Shown piece by piece: positions 22,876-33,886 of a stretch of 64,000 nt of DNA. Positions within the stretch are counted from its first letter, which is position 1. Each line of letters starts with the position of its first letter. The stretch covers positions 2,728,001-2,792,000 of the forward strand of contig NZ_CP126604.1 of assembly GCF_008364625.2 (NCBI RefSeq), written 5' to 3'. The notes under the pieces are model-generated. The model made no database searches, was not told where the DNA came from, and was given only the letters and a program-made list of their open reading frames with translations. The translations under genes and the position numbers were made by a program. Origin of the DNA: Enterobacter dykesii. Its GTDB lineage: Bacteria; Pseudomonadota; Gammaproteobacteria; Enterobacterales; Enterobacteriaceae.

Positions 22876-24953
22876 TATTTTCCTCCAATCGTCGCGGTCA
22901 TGCGGATATGACGGTTATCCGACAGCTCCAGATTCGACAGCACGACCAGCTGGTTCAGGCTACGACGCAGGAAGCGCGACAGCAGCGGACGTAGCGCATG
23001 GTTCACCAGCAGCACCGGCGGCGCCCCCAGCATCTCCTGACGCGTCAGCGCCTCCTGCGTTTGCGCCAGCAGACGATCCGCCAGGCCCGGCTCCAGGCCG
23101 CCCCCGCCCTGCAGGGCCTGCAGCAGCAGGCGTTCAAGCGGCGTATCGAGACCAATGACCTGCACCTCTCCGGTTCCCGGGAACCACTGCTGGGTGATCG
23201 CGCGGCCCAGCGCAACGCGTACCACCGCCGTCAGCTCGTGCGGATCGTTTTGGATCGGCGCATGCTCGGCAAGGGTTTCGAGAATGGTGCGCATATCGCG
23301 GATCGGCACCTTCTCTTCGAGCAGCTTTTGCAGCACCTTGTGCAGCGTGGTTAAGGTCAGCACGCCCGGGACCAGGTCTTCCGTCAGCTTCGGCATTTCC
23401 TGCGTGACGCGGTCAAGCAGCTGCTGCGCTTCCTGACGGCCAAACAGCTCTGCCGAGAATTGCCCGATCAGGTGATTAAGATGGGTTGCCACCACGGTAC
23501 TGGCTTCAACAACCGTATACCCCTGGATCTGCGCCTGCTCTTTCAGCGCACTTTCAATCCAGATAGCAGCCAGGCCAAAGGCCGGATCGATGGTTTGCTC
23601 ACCCGGCAGGGTGCCTGCGGCGGTACCCGGGTTAATCGCCAGCCATCGGCCCGGATAGGCATCACCGCTGCCGATTTCGACCCCTTTCATGAGAATGCGA
23701 TAGCGCGCGGGCGGCAGGTCCATATTGTCGCGGATGTGTACAACCGGCGGCAGGAAGCCCATATCCTGCGCGAATTTTTTACGGATACTGCGGATACGGC
23801 CAAGCAGCTCGCCATCCTGCTGGAAATCGACCATCGGGATCAGGCGATAGCCAACTTCCATTCCCAGGGAATCTTCCAGCTGAACGTCGTTCCAGGTCGC
23901 TTCGACGGCCTGGGTATTCTCCGGCATTTTTACCTGAACAGGTTCCGCTGCCGGTTTGATTTCACGGCCACGCATCCACCAGGCAAGCCCCAGCAGACCC
24001 GCCGTAAACAGCAGGAACACCAGGTTTGGCATACCCGGCACCAGGCCGAGCAAACCCAGAACCGCAGCGGCCAGCAGCATCACGCGCGGGTTGCTGAAGA
24101 GCTGGCCCACCATCTGCTCGCCAACGTCCTGGTCGGTACTCACGCGGGTTACAATCACACCCGCCGCAGTAGAGATAACCAGCGCCGGGATCTGCGCGAC
24201 CAGACCGTCACCAATGGTCAGCAGCGTATAGCTTTCCGCCGCGTGGCCCATGTCCATCCCGTGCTGCAATACACCCACCAGCAGACCGCCGACCACGTTA
24301 ATCACCATGATCAGAATGCCCGCGATGGCGTCACCGCGCACAAACTTACTTGCACCGTCCATAGAGCCGTAGAAGTCCGCCTCCTGCGTCACTTCCGAAC
24401 GGCGTTTTTTGGCTTCATCTTCGGCGATAAGACCGGCGTTCAGGTCGGCGTCGATCGCCATCTGTTTGCCCGGCATCCCGTCCAGCACAAAACGCGCGCC
24501 CACTTCCGCGATACGCCCTGCACCTTTGGTGATAACCATAAAGTTGATGATAACGAGGATAACGAACACCACGATACCGATAGCGAAATTGCCGCCCACC
24601 AGGAAGTGGCCGAACGCCTCCACCACTTTACCTGCCGCTGCAGCACCGGTGTGGCCTTCCATCAGGATGATACGCGTGGAGGCCACGTTAAGCGCCAGTC
24701 GGAGCAAGGTGGTAAACAGCAGAATGGTCGGGAATGCGGCGAACTCCAGGGTACGCTGGGTGAACATCGCCACCAGCAGCACCATAATCGACAGCGCAAT
24801 ATTGAAAGTGAAAAGCAGATCGAGGATGAACGCCGGTAGCGGCAGTACCATCATCGACAGAATTAGCAGGATCAGAATCGGCCCGGCAAGGATCTGCCAT
24901 TGGGTCGATTTCAGGTTGCCGGGCAGGCGCAACATTGCCACCAGATTAGCCAT
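22875..24953 (-). CDS. flhA: Flagellar export gate protein FlhA
   Basis: 692 aa, the E. coli length. FlhA is the main gate and proton-coupling subunit of the flagellar type III export apparatus, with its large cytoplasmic domain docking chaperones. The N-terminal half (to about 330) carries around eight hydrophobic helices, and the FHIPEP-family segment (GAGRIAEVGARFVLDGMPGKQMAID) is near residues 145-170. The C-terminal half is the soluble nonameric ring domain. It overlaps flhB by eight bases. Confidence 0.97.
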   Translation of the reverse strand: MANLVAMLRLPGNLKSTQWQILAGPILILLILSMMVLPLPAFILDLLFTFNIALSIMVLLVAMFTQRTLEFAAFPTILLFTTLLRLALNVASTRIILMEGHTGAAAAGKVVEAFGHFLVGGNFAIGIVVFVILVIINFMVITKGAGRIAEVGARFVLDGMPGKQMAIDADLNAGLIAEDEAKKRRSEVTQEADFYGSMDGASKFVRGDAIAGILIMVINVVGGLLVGVLQHGMDMGHAAESYTLLTIGDGLVAQIPALVISTAAGVIVTRVSTDQDVGEQMVGQLFSNPRVMLLAAAVLGLLGLVPGMPNLVFLLFTAGLLGLAWWMRGREIKPAAEPVQVKMPENTQAVEATWNDVQLEDSLGMEVGYRLIPMVDFQQDGELLGRIRSIRKKFAQDMGFLPPVVHIRDNMDLPPARYRILMKGVEIGSGDAYPGRWLAINPGTAAGTLPGEQTIDPAFGLAAIWIESALKEQAQIQGYTVVEASTVVATHLNHLIGQFSAELFGRQEAQQLLDRVTQEMPKLTEDLVPGVLTLTTLHKVLQKLLEEKVPIRDMRTILETLAEHAPIQNDPHELTAVVRVALGRAITQQWFPGTGEVQVIGLDTPLERLLLQALQGGGGLEPGLADRLLAQTQEALTRQEMLGAPPVLLVNHALRPLLSRFLRRSLNQLVVLSNLELSDNRHIRMTATIGGK

Positions 24954-26094
24954 CAGTGTCCTTCTCGTTCATAAAATCCAGCGCGGCAGGCACCGGAAGG
25001 TTCTCAGGTTTCACAGGCCGCTGACCGCCAGCCAGACGCCAGCGCTTCAACTGCCACACCCAGGCCAGCACTTCCGCCACCGCGGCGTAGAGTTGTCCCG
25101 GGATCTGTTGTCCAATGTCCGCATGGCGGTACAGGGCACGCGCCAGCGGAGGGGCTTCGAGGATCGGCACGCGGTTTTCAGTGCCAATTTCCCGGATGCG
25201 CAGTGCGATCAGTCCGGCCCCTTTCGCGACGACCTTCGGCGCGCTCATTTTGTTTTCGTCATAGCGCAGCGCAACGGAATAGTGCGTCGGGTTGGTGACA
25301 ATGACGTCGGCCTTCGGCACATCTTCCATCATGCGGCGACGGGCGGCGGCACGCTGCATCTGGCGGATGCGCCCTTTTACGTGCGGGTCACCTTCCATCT
25401 GCTTATATTCGTCACGAATATCCTGACGCGACATACGCAGCTTTTTGAAGTGGGTATAAAGCTGGAAGATCACGTCAAAACCCACCATCGGGATAATGCT
25501 GAGCACCACCAGCAGCGCGCAGAGCCCAACCAGATTCAGCGCGTTGCTCATCGCGGTGAGAGGCGATTCGCTGATAAGACGCATCATTTCCGGCCAGTGG
25601 TACCAGAGGTAAAACCCCGCAGAACTGCCCATCAGCACCGATTTGAGAACGGCTTTAAGCAGCTCAGCCCCGGTCTGCGCAGAGAACATTTTCGCAATAC
25701 CCGACAGCGGGTTCAGTTTGGAAAATTTCGGCTGCAGCGATTTGGCACTGAAAACCAGACCGCCGAGCATCACCGGTGAGACCAGCGCGACCAGCACGAC
25801 CCCGGTAATCAGAGGCAACAGTGCGACCATGGCCCCTTTGATAAGCTGAATAATCTGGCTGAGGATCAGATTCGGATCGTTGACCATGCTGTGGTCAAAA
25901 CGTAAGCCGGTGGACAACATTCCCGCCAGCTTGCGGGCGAGCGACTCCCCGCCCCACCAGATAATGCACACCCCTACGATAAGGATCAGCAGGGAGGTTA
26001 ATTCTCGGGATCGGGGGATCTGCCCTTCCTCACGCGCCTTTTCTAGTCGGTGGGGTGTGGGGGCTTCCGTTTTATCGTCGTTCTCTTCTGCCAC
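24946..26094 (-). CDS. flhB: Flagellar export switch protein FlhB
   Basis: 382 aa, the E. coli length. FlhB sits in the export gate and switches specificity from rod/hook to filament substrates after cleaving itself. The self-cleavage motif N-P-T-H is present in VIVTNPTHYSVAL near residue 269. The N-terminus (DDKTEAPTPHRLEKAREEGQIP.S) and four transmembrane helices (about 30-215) precede it. It is the first gene of flhBAE. In E. coli cheZ is next upstream; here a fimbrial operon on the other strand intervenes. Confidence 0.97.
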   Translation of the reverse strand: MAEENDDKTEAPTPHRLEKAREEGQIPRSRELTSLLILIVGVCIIWWGGESLARKLAGMLSTGLRFDHSMVNDPNLILSQIIQLIKGAMVALLPLITGVVLVALVSPVMLGGLVFSAKSLQPKFSKLNPLSGIAKMFSAQTGAELLKAVLKSVLMGSSAGFYLWYHWPEMMRLISESPLTAMSNALNLVGLCALLVVLSIIPMVGFDVIFQLYTHFKKLRMSRQDIRDEYKQMEGDPHVKGRIRQMQRAAARRRMMEDVPKADVIVTNPTHYSVALRYDENKMSAPKVVAKGAGLIALRIREIGTENRVPILEAPPLARALYRHADIGQQIPGQLYAAVAEVLAWVWQLKRWRLAGGQRPVKPENLPVPAALDFMNEKDTDG

Positions 26095-26599
26095 AGTGCA
26101 TGCTCAGCCCATTACGTCACGGGTATCATGCCAGCACAGCCTTTGATCAATGGGCTGATAAACCCCTATAACCGGGTCTTTTTATCCAGTTTAAGCCCAC
26201 ACTCCGCACGTTGGGTGAGAGAAGAGCGAACAAGTAATAACCGAAAAATAGAGTCCAGCTTTTGTGATGCGCTTCATATTACAAAATGAATTAAGCGCAG
26301 TTCAAAAGAACGTTTACTCTAAAAAAATTTCGAAAGGAAATTAACATAGCCGTCAATTTTAACTACCTGGTATTGCAGGAATGATATAAATATGTAAATT
26401 CAATAATTCAGGGAAATTCAAACCACATAATTCATTACCACACACAATCCAAAAATGAATTAATGCATATAACATTAGCCCTGAAACTCACTTACCAGTA
26501 GAATATTAAATGTTATAATTTCACGCGGCGTAATATACTTTTCACTAGAAAGCAAAATTTATGCCAGATATTTCTTTTTTACGTAAAGGGAAAATTAAG
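26095..26599. other. AT-rich gap between flhB and the fimbrial operon
   Basis: 505 bases between divergent starts. It must hold the flhBAE promoter (leftward) and the pilin promoter (rightward). The part from 26270 to 26560 is markedly AT-rich, unlike the flanking flagellar genes. I see no sigma-28 box, no fimS-like inverted repeats and no credible coding region. Confidence 0.6.
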
Positions 26600-27175
26600 A
26601 TGGATTTCAAAAAGAATATTATTGCGGGCTTAGCCCTTGCAATACTGTCGATGAATAGCTTCGCCGCAGAAATGAATGCCGGCACTATTCACTTCACGGG
26701 TGAAATTATCGAATCAAGCTGCACGATTCAGGGTGACAATGATACGGACAGTACTGTCCCGCTGGGTACCTATCCAATATCATTGTTTACTGCTGTTGGG
26801 ACGGAAAGTGCACTTATGCCATTCTCCATCACGCTTGCCAACTGCCCATTGCAAAGCGATGGGCTTCCGGCTGTACAGCTGACCTTTAACGGCCCAACAA
26901 CCCTGACCAAGGCCAAAACGCTGCTGGACGTCAGTAAAATTACCACCACGGGCGATACCGCGGCCACCGGTATCGGCGTTGCCGTCAGCCTGGCGGGTAA
27001 AGATGATAAGCTCATCACGATGGACGGCGCCGAAGGGCAGGTCTATATCGAACTGGCGTCAAAACCCGAAGATACGATTAAAGCTGATTTTAATGCTCGC
27101 TATAAATCATTTGCAACTGCGGTTACGGCCGGTCCGGCAGACGCTGATATGACGGTAAACATTCTTTACCGTTAA
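26600..27175 (+). CDS. Fimbrial major subunit (chaperone-usher pilin)
   Basis: 191 aa from the ATG at 26600 (MDFKKNIIAGLALAILSMNSFAA), which begins a clean signal peptide; a start at 26561 would add 13 residues before it. The mature pilin has the type 1 layout: an early Cys in ESSCTIQGD paired with a Cys in TLANCPLQ, the FTGEI strand, and a C-terminal donor-strand end MTVNILYR with the penultimate Tyr. It is the first gene of a pilin-chaperone-usher-adhesin operon on the plus strand, separated from the chaperone by a strong hairpin. It has no recognised named family. Confidence 0.88.
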   Translation: MDFKKNIIAGLALAILSMNSFAAEMNAGTIHFTGEIIESSCTIQGDNDTDSTVPLGTYPISLFTAVGTESALMPFSITLANCPLQSDGLPAVQLTFNGPTTLTKAKTLLDVSKITTTGDTAATGIGVAVSLAGKDDKLITMDGAEGQVYIELASKPEDTIKADFNARYKSFATAVTAGPADADMTVNILYR

Positions 27176-27243
27176 TAAACACACTGCTGACATTCATAAT
27201 ATAAATAGATTTAGGCCTCATGACGTTTAAGGAGTCATGATCT

Positions 27244-27277
27244 GATATTAGTCCGAATCCGTATTCGGACTAATATC
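27244..27277 (+). promoter_or_regulatory. Strong intercistronic hairpin, pilin-chaperone
   Basis: A perfect 15-bp stem GATATTAGTCCGAAT / ATTCGGACTAATATC closes on loop CCGT, 69 bases past the pilin stop and 35 before the chaperone start. No T run follows. It is likely to stabilise pilin mRNA or thin out transcription into the assembly genes, as seen at other fimbrial operons. A weaker hairpin (TCATGAC/GTCATGA) lies just upstream. Confidence 0.7.
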
Positions 27278-27312
27278 ATTTCGCCTCACCCTCCTTTATT
27301 AAAGGTTTCACT

Positions 27313-28005
27313 ATGCGCATATCACTCCATGTCTTATTATGTATTCCTGTCATTGCAAGCACTTTTTGTCACGCAGCAGGTATTCAGATAGGTCGCACAC
27401 GCATAATCTACGATGCCGCGAAAAAGGAAGTTGCCCTGCCCTTACAAAATAATGATAAAGAGCTTCCATGGTTAATACAGTCATGGACGGATACGGGTGA
27501 TGGTAAAACGCACGGACCGTTTATCGTGACACCGCCTCTCTTTCGACTCGATCCGCAAAAAGAGCAAAGCCTGCGCATTACCTGGAACGGGACAGCCTTA
27601 TCCGGGGATAAAGAATCTTTGTTCTATATGAACGTGCGAACCGTCCCTGCCACGGCTACGGATGAGGATGACAAAAACGTCCTGCGGTTAATCTATAAAA
27701 CGCGTCTGAAACTGTTCTGGCGTCCTGTCGGACTGAGCGGTACGCCCTCTGAATCCTGCAAAAACCTGCGATTTGCTCGTCATGGTCAGCAACTCACCGT
27801 CATCAACGCAGGGGCGTTCTACAGCGTCTTTGATTCACTTGCGCTGGGTGCGCACAAAGTGGAAAAAGCCGACATGGTTGCCCCTAAATCCCGCGCTGAC
27901 ATTCCTCTCCCTGGCAATGCTCAGGGGACGAACGTCACCTGGCGCTGCATTACCGATTACGGCAATGCTTCCGAAAAATATACCTCCCCCCTGGCGCAGG
28001 ATTAA
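27313..28005 (+). CDS. Periplasmic fimbrial chaperone (PapD/FimC family)
   Basis: 230 aa with a signal peptide (ISLHVLLCIPVIASTFCHA). Two Ig-like domains are shown by the G1-strand region (PPLFRLDPQKEQSLRITW), FYMNVRTVPA (the conserved end of domain 1) and YKTRLKLFWRPVGL (start of domain 2). It would bind pilin subunits by donor-strand complementation and pass them to the usher. It ends ten bases before the usher start. Confidence 0.92.
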   Translation: MRISLHVLLCIPVIASTFCHAAGIQIGRTRIIYDAAKKEVALPLQNNDKELPWLIQSWTDTGDGKTHGPFIVTPPLFRLDPQKEQSLRITWNGTALSGDKESLFYMNVRTVPATATDEDDKNVLRLIYKTRLKLFWRPVGLSGTPSESCKNLRFARHGQQLTVINAGAFYSVFDSLALGAHKVEKADMVAPKSRADIPLPGNAQGTNVTWRCITDYGNASEKYTSPLAQD

Positions 28006-28014
28006 AAGACCTCG

Positions 28015-30555
28015 ATGATGACAGGACGTAATGAGTTGTCATACGAGCGGCGCTTCAGACTGAATCCGCTTCTTCGCTGCCTTGGCGGTGTCTTGCTCAT
28101 CGCGAGCTTCTCGACGCTGGCCCGTGAGTATCGTTTCTCTCCCTCATCGCTTGAAGGAGACATGCTGGCTCAGCAGGATATCGACCTTTCACTCTTTTCA
28201 AAGTCGAATGCTCAGCTACCCGGCACCTATTCTTCACGAGTGCAGGTGAACGAACGCCGCCTCAGCACCACCAATATCGCTTACGTCAGTTCCCCGGAAG
28301 GGTCACTGATACCGCAGCTCACACCGGATATGCTGCGGGCATGGGGGATTGCTATCGATCGGTATCCCGCCTTGCTTGCGTTACCCGCAAATAAGGCTTT
28401 GCCTGAAGATATCAGCAACTATATCCCTCTGGCCTCCGCGCGGCTTGAGTTTTCAACCATGACATTAGCGTTGAGTATTCCTCAGGCCGCGTTAAGTGGT
28501 ACCAGTCGCGATTACATCGATCCTTCGCGCTGGGACGACGGTGTCCCCGTGTTGTTCAGTGACTACGCTTTCTCAGGATCAAAAAATAAGGAGAGCGGTG
28601 ACAACAGCGCCACCAGTCAGTATCTGAATTTGCGCACAGGCGCCAACCTGGGAGGCTGGCGAGTGCGCAACTATTCAACGTGGAGCAATTCTGACAGTGA
28701 AAACCTGTGGGAAAACATCAATACCTTCCTGCAGCATGACGTTGACGCCCTCAAGGCGCAGTTCACGGCCGGGGAAAGCAACACGCGGGGCGAGGTATTT
28801 GATAGCTTACAGTACCGGGGCGTCAACCTTGCGTCAGATGAAGAGATGCTTCCCTATAGCCAACGCGGCTATGCCCCTGTCATACGCGGCATCGCAAGTT
28901 CAAATGCTAAAGTCTCGGTGCGCCAGAATGGCTATCTCATCTATCAGCAAAACGTCGCGCCGGGTGAGTTCGAGATCAACGATCTCTACTCCACGACCAA
29001 CAGCGGCGATCTGGACGTTACGGTGAAAGAGGCTGACGGCACCGAGCATCACTTTACGCAGCCCTACTCCAGTATTGCGGTTATGCTGCGGCCTGGGCGT
29101 ATGAAGTACGAAATGACGGCAGGCCGTTATCGTGCTGAAAGCGGGAGCGATCAAAAGGAACCCGACTTTTTCCAGGGAAGCATGATTTACGGTTTAAATA
29201 ACCTTTTCACCTGGTTTGGAGGGCTGACGCTCTCGAAAGACTATAACGCAGCCAATACCGGTACCGGTATGGCGCTCGGGCCGCTGGGCTCGCTGTCCGC
29301 TGACGTTACCCTGGCCGATACCCGCCTGGACGATAACAGCCAGCATACCGGCCAGTCATGGCGTTTGCTTTATACCGGTAAACTGGATTCGACCGATACC
29401 AACTTCAGCCTCGGCAGCTACCGATACACCAGCCGCGGATATTACAGCTTTGTCGACGCCAACCAAATGCGTGACGGCCACGAAGACGATCTGCTGTTTC
29501 GTTACAATAAACGCAACCGCATTCAGGCCAGCATTAGCCAAACCGTTGCTGGGGCGAGTCTGTATCTTAACGGTTATCAGCAGGACTATTGGGGCACCAC
29601 TAAAAAAGAGCGCAGCCTGTCGTTTGGATTTAATACCGTTGTTGCCGGCACGAGTTATCACATGGCCTATACGTACAGCAAAACCAACGACGAAGAGTCT
29701 GACAGGATGGTCTCTTTGGGATTTAGCATTCCTCTCGCCAGATGGCTGCCACGCGCCTGGAGTAGCTATAACATCAGCAATACTAAAAATGGCTATACGC
29801 GGCAAAACGTGGGCCTCAGCGGCACGCTGCTGGACGACGAGCGTTTGAGCTACTCGTTGCAGCAAAGCCATTCCAACCACGACGGGGAGGATATCAGCAG
29901 CGTCTATGGCAGCTACCGTTCGCAATACGCCAACCTGACCGCCGGTTATTACGCCTCCACTGATGACTCTCAGCAGCTTAATTACGGCATTAGCGGCGGT
30001 ATTGTTGCCCATCCTGAGGGAGTCACGCTGGCTCAGCCTCTGGGCAGCCAGTTTGCTATCGTCAACGCCAACGACGCGTCCGGCGTCCGTTTCCTGAACC
30101 AGCGTGGTATTCAGACCGACTGGCAGGGTAACGCAGTCATTCCATCGCTCACTCCGTACCAGGAGAACAATATTCGTATTGATACCTCGAGCCTGCCGGA
30201 AAATGTAGACACCAGCGATACCGCCATCACCGTCATTCCCTCGCGCAACGCGGCGGTGTTGGCCAGATTTGACGCTCACACAGGCTATCGGATGTTGGTC
30301 ACCCTGAAGCGTCCAAACGGCCTCCCCGTTCCTTTCGGTGCCATCGCGACCAGTAGCGCCCCGGTGATAAGCGGCATTGTCGATGATACCGGTACCGTCT
30401 ATCTGGCAGGCCTTAGTGATACCGCACAGCTCACCGTGAAATGGGGCAACGGCAAGGGCCAACAGTGCCGCGCCAGCATTACGCAACAGTCAGCCAACCA
30501 AACCGAAAGCCCTAACGGTATTCGCTCGGTTAGCGAGCTTTGTCAGCAGGAATAA
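28015..30555 (+). CDS. Fimbrial outer-membrane usher (FimD/PapC family)
   Basis: 846 aa, typical for the family. Signal-like N-terminus (LLRCLGGVLLIASFSTLA), N-terminal domain with the fimbrial-usher signature (MLRAWGIAIDRYP, YIPLASARLEFSTMTLALSIPQ), a 24-strand pore region with FNSL-like motifs (DSLQYRGVNLASDEEMLPYSQRG), the plug, and the C-terminal domains ending CRASITQ...SVSELC. It recruits chaperone-pilin complexes and extrudes the fibre. It lies four bases before the adhesin gene. Confidence 0.94.
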   Translation: MMTGRNELSYERRFRLNPLLRCLGGVLLIASFSTLAREYRFSPSSLEGDMLAQQDIDLSLFSKSNAQLPGTYSSRVQVNERRLSTTNIAYVSSPEGSLIPQLTPDMLRAWGIAIDRYPALLALPANKALPEDISNYIPLASARLEFSTMTLALSIPQAALSGTSRDYIDPSRWDDGVPVLFSDYAFSGSKNKESGDNSATSQYLNLRTGANLGGWRVRNYSTWSNSDSENLWENINTFLQHDVDALKAQFTAGESNTRGEVFDSLQYRGVNLASDEEMLPYSQRGYAPVIRGIASSNAKVSVRQNGYLIYQQNVAPGEFEINDLYSTTNSGDLDVTVKEADGTEHHFTQPYSSIAVMLRPGRMKYEMTAGRYRAESGSDQKEPDFFQGSMIYGLNNLFTWFGGLTLSKDYNAANTGTGMALGPLGSLSADVTLADTRLDDNSQHTGQSWRLLYTGKLDSTDTNFSLGSYRYTSRGYYSFVDANQMRDGHEDDLLFRYNKRNRIQASISQTVAGASLYLNGYQQDYWGTTKKERSLSFGFNTVVAGTSYHMAYTYSKTNDEESDRMVSLGFSIPLARWLPRAWSSYNISNTKNGYTRQNVGLSGTLLDDERLSYSLQQSHSNHDGEDISSVYGSYRSQYANLTAGYYASTDDSQQLNYGISGGIVAHPEGVTLAQPLGSQFAIVNANDASGVRFLNQRGIQTDWQGNAVIPSLTPYQENNIRIDTSSLPENVDTSDTAITVIPSRNAAVLARFDAHTGYRMLVTLKRPNGLPVPFGAIATSSAPVISGIVDDTGTVYLAGLSDTAQLTVKWGNGKGQQCRASITQQSANQTESPNGIRSVSELCQQE

Positions 30556-30559
30556 GCAC

Positions 30560-31726
30560 ATGAGAACAAAACTCAAGAAACAGGCCGTCTGGGCTTCATT
30601 GGCCACGGCACTGAGCCTGACCGCAACCTGCCCGTGCAGGGGTGCGGTGACTTTACTTCATAACTGCTTCGGTGCACCGCAAGCCTACACCACGTCGTTC
30701 GATCATGAATTTTCGTCCAGCGAAAATATCGCCAATCATGACTATGATGTGCCTAATCATCTGGTCGGCAATGGCCCGGTGATAGTGGCCAACTGCGACT
30801 GTCCCGGAAATTTGTTTTCATCAAGCATGGTCTATGAAAAAACGTTTGCCGGGAGTCCGCTGAGTCCGGGAACAAACGGATACGGCTATTTGACCGAAAA
30901 GATTGATGCCGATATCACCGCCTACGCGGATGCAATCAACTCTCCGGACGGCACTTCATTGACCCCGATAGCTGTCAATGAATACCCGACGTCCAGAAGT
31001 AATATGCGTAACACGACCGAGAATGCACTCGCCAAAACGGAGGGAGATGCCAACGTTTGCAGTAGTGACAGCCAGCCGAGTAATGCCGCTACAGTAAAGC
31101 GTAATTTCCGCTGGAACGTCGTTGCGATCCTGCTTCACGTTAAAAAAACCATCCTGGGTGAAGAGGTGATCCCTTCGACGATCGTCGCGCAAAACTATTC
31201 CTGTCTTTATTTCGGCTCGGGGGGAAGCTGCGATCCAGGGCAGGCTGACCAGGTCTCTGATATCTGGTTTGGCGGCACACTATCTGCGCCGCTAAGCTGC
31301 ATCATCAACGCCGGCAGCACCATTGAGGTGGAGTTTGGCGGCATTGTCAGCAAGCAATTCGTCATCAAGGGGCAACCGCCAAAACGTTATGCCCTCAAAA
31401 ACGTTGATATTGCCTATCACTGTGATGATAACGCAGTGGGAAACACGGACCGGATAAAGCTTACGCTCACAGCAGATCAGGGCGTGGTGGACAGCAGTAC
31501 ACCGTACATTGCAAAACTTCTGGACAGGAACGATCTCGGGGTGCGTATATATGATGAAAACAGTCAGAACGTTGCGCTGGACGGTACCTATGAGTTTCCG
31601 GTGACGATGGACGAGCAGGGAAACGGTGTGGTCAAAATTCAGGCTGCGCCGGTCGGCACAACGAATGCCCCCCCTGCCCCGGGCCGCTTTGAAGGTAACG
31701 TAACGGTGAAGATGGACCTTCGATAA
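30560..31726 (+). CDS. Putative fimbrial tip adhesin
   Basis: 388 aa, twice the size of a pilin. A signal peptide ending near ATCPCRGA is followed by a unique N-terminal domain of about 220 residues rich in Asn, Asp and Cys (LLHNCFGAPQ, VANCDCPGN), then a C-terminal pilin-like domain (FGGTLSAPLSCIINAGSTIEVEFG ... GRFEGNVTVKMDLR). This two-domain layout and last position in the operon are those of FimH-like adhesins. The receptor-binding domain resembles nothing I can name. It is convergent with cheZ. Confidence 0.8.
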   Translation: MRTKLKKQAVWASLATALSLTATCPCRGAVTLLHNCFGAPQAYTTSFDHEFSSSENIANHDYDVPNHLVGNGPVIVANCDCPGNLFSSSMVYEKTFAGSPLSPGTNGYGYLTEKIDADITAYADAINSPDGTSLTPIAVNEYPTSRSNMRNTTENALAKTEGDANVCSSDSQPSNAATVKRNFRWNVVAILLHVKKTILGEEVIPSTIVAQNYSCLYFGSGGSCDPGQADQVSDIWFGGTLSAPLSCIINAGSTIEVEFGGIVSKQFVIKGQPPKRYALKNVDIAYHCDDNAVGNTDRIKLTLTADQGVVDSSTPYIAKLLDRNDLGVRIYDENSQNVALDGTYEFPVTMDEQGNGVVKIQAAPVGTTNAPPAPGRFEGNVTVKMDLR

Positions 31727-31732
31727 TTGAAA

Positions 31733-31764
31733 TACCCTCAGGTTGACGCCGCAGCCTGAGGGTA
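31733..31764. terminator. Hairpin between adhesin gene and cheZ
   Basis: Perfect ten-bp stem TACCCTCAGG / CCTGAGGGTA with a 12-base loop, between convergent stops at 31726 and 31775. T runs are weak on both strands. Confidence 0.6.
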
Positions 31765-31774
31765 ATCAGAACAA

Positions 31775-32428
31775 TCAGAAGCCGAGGCTGTCCAGCAGAT
31801 CGTCGACCTGATCCTGGCTTGCCACAACGCCCGCCTTGCTGGCGTCGAGCTGTGGACCATTGAGCAGGCTTTCGTTCTCGCGTTTTGGACGGGCTGCTGG
31901 TTCCGGAATGTTCTCCAGCAGAACCATCAGCAGCTGACGCTCAATCTCCTGGATAACATCCATCATGCGCTTGATCACCTGACCGGTCAGGTCCTGGAAA
32001 TCCTGCGCCATCATGATGTCCAGCAGCTGGGCGTTGGTGAAGCTGGTGTGCCCCGGCACATCACCCAGGTACTGACGGGTATCCGTCACCAGCTCACGGG
32101 CATCCGCCAGCTCGATAGGGTTCTCAAACCACTCGTCCCAGCGTTTGCTCAGCGCTTTCGCCCCCTTTTCCATCGCATCCTGGTGCGGCTGTGACGCTTC
32201 AACGCTGTTCAGCGCACGTTCCGCGGCCTGAGCGGTCATCTGCACAACGTAGTCCAGACGATCGCGGGCATCAGGAATGGCTTCCGCCGCTTCGGCAATC
32301 GCCTGATCCAGACCCAGCTCACGCAGGCTGTCACGCAGCATGCGCGTCAGGCTGCCGATGCGGACGATAATATCGCTCGGCGAGTGTTCTTCAACGGGTT
32401 TCATAGCAGGTTGCAACATTTCCATCAC
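31775..32428 (-). CDS. cheZ: CheY-P phosphatase CheZ
   Basis: 217 aa (E. coli 214; the extra residues are at the start, MMEMLQ). CheZ speeds dephosphorylation of CheY-P and so resets the motor signal. The active-site stretch [17 protein letters not shown] near residue 147 carries the catalytic Gln. The C-terminal helix that binds CheY ends [18 protein letters not shown]. It begins one base after the cheY stop and is the last gene of tar-tap-cheRBYZ. Confidence 0.96.
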   Translation of the reverse strand: MMEMLQPAMKPVEEHSPSDIIVRIGSLTRMLRDSLRELGLDQAIAEAAEAIPDARDRLDYVVQMTAQAAERALNSVEASQPHQDAMEKGAKALSKRWDEWFENPIELADARELVTDTRQYLGDVPGHTSFTNAQLLDIMMAQDFQDLTGQVIKRMMDVIQEIERQLLMVLLENIPEPAARPKRENESLLNGPQLDASKAGVVASQDQVDDLLDSLGF

Positions 32429-32429
32429 C

Positions 32430-33882
<1,453 letters not shown>

Positions 33883-33886
<4 letters not shown>

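Noticed and set aside
23460..24839. 459-codon open frame opposite flhA
   Set aside because: Antisense shadow; composition and lack of any motif argue against coding.
26200..26599. Phase-variable invertible promoter (fimS type) before the pilin gene
   Set aside because: I looked for paired inverted repeats and a recombinase gene and found neither.
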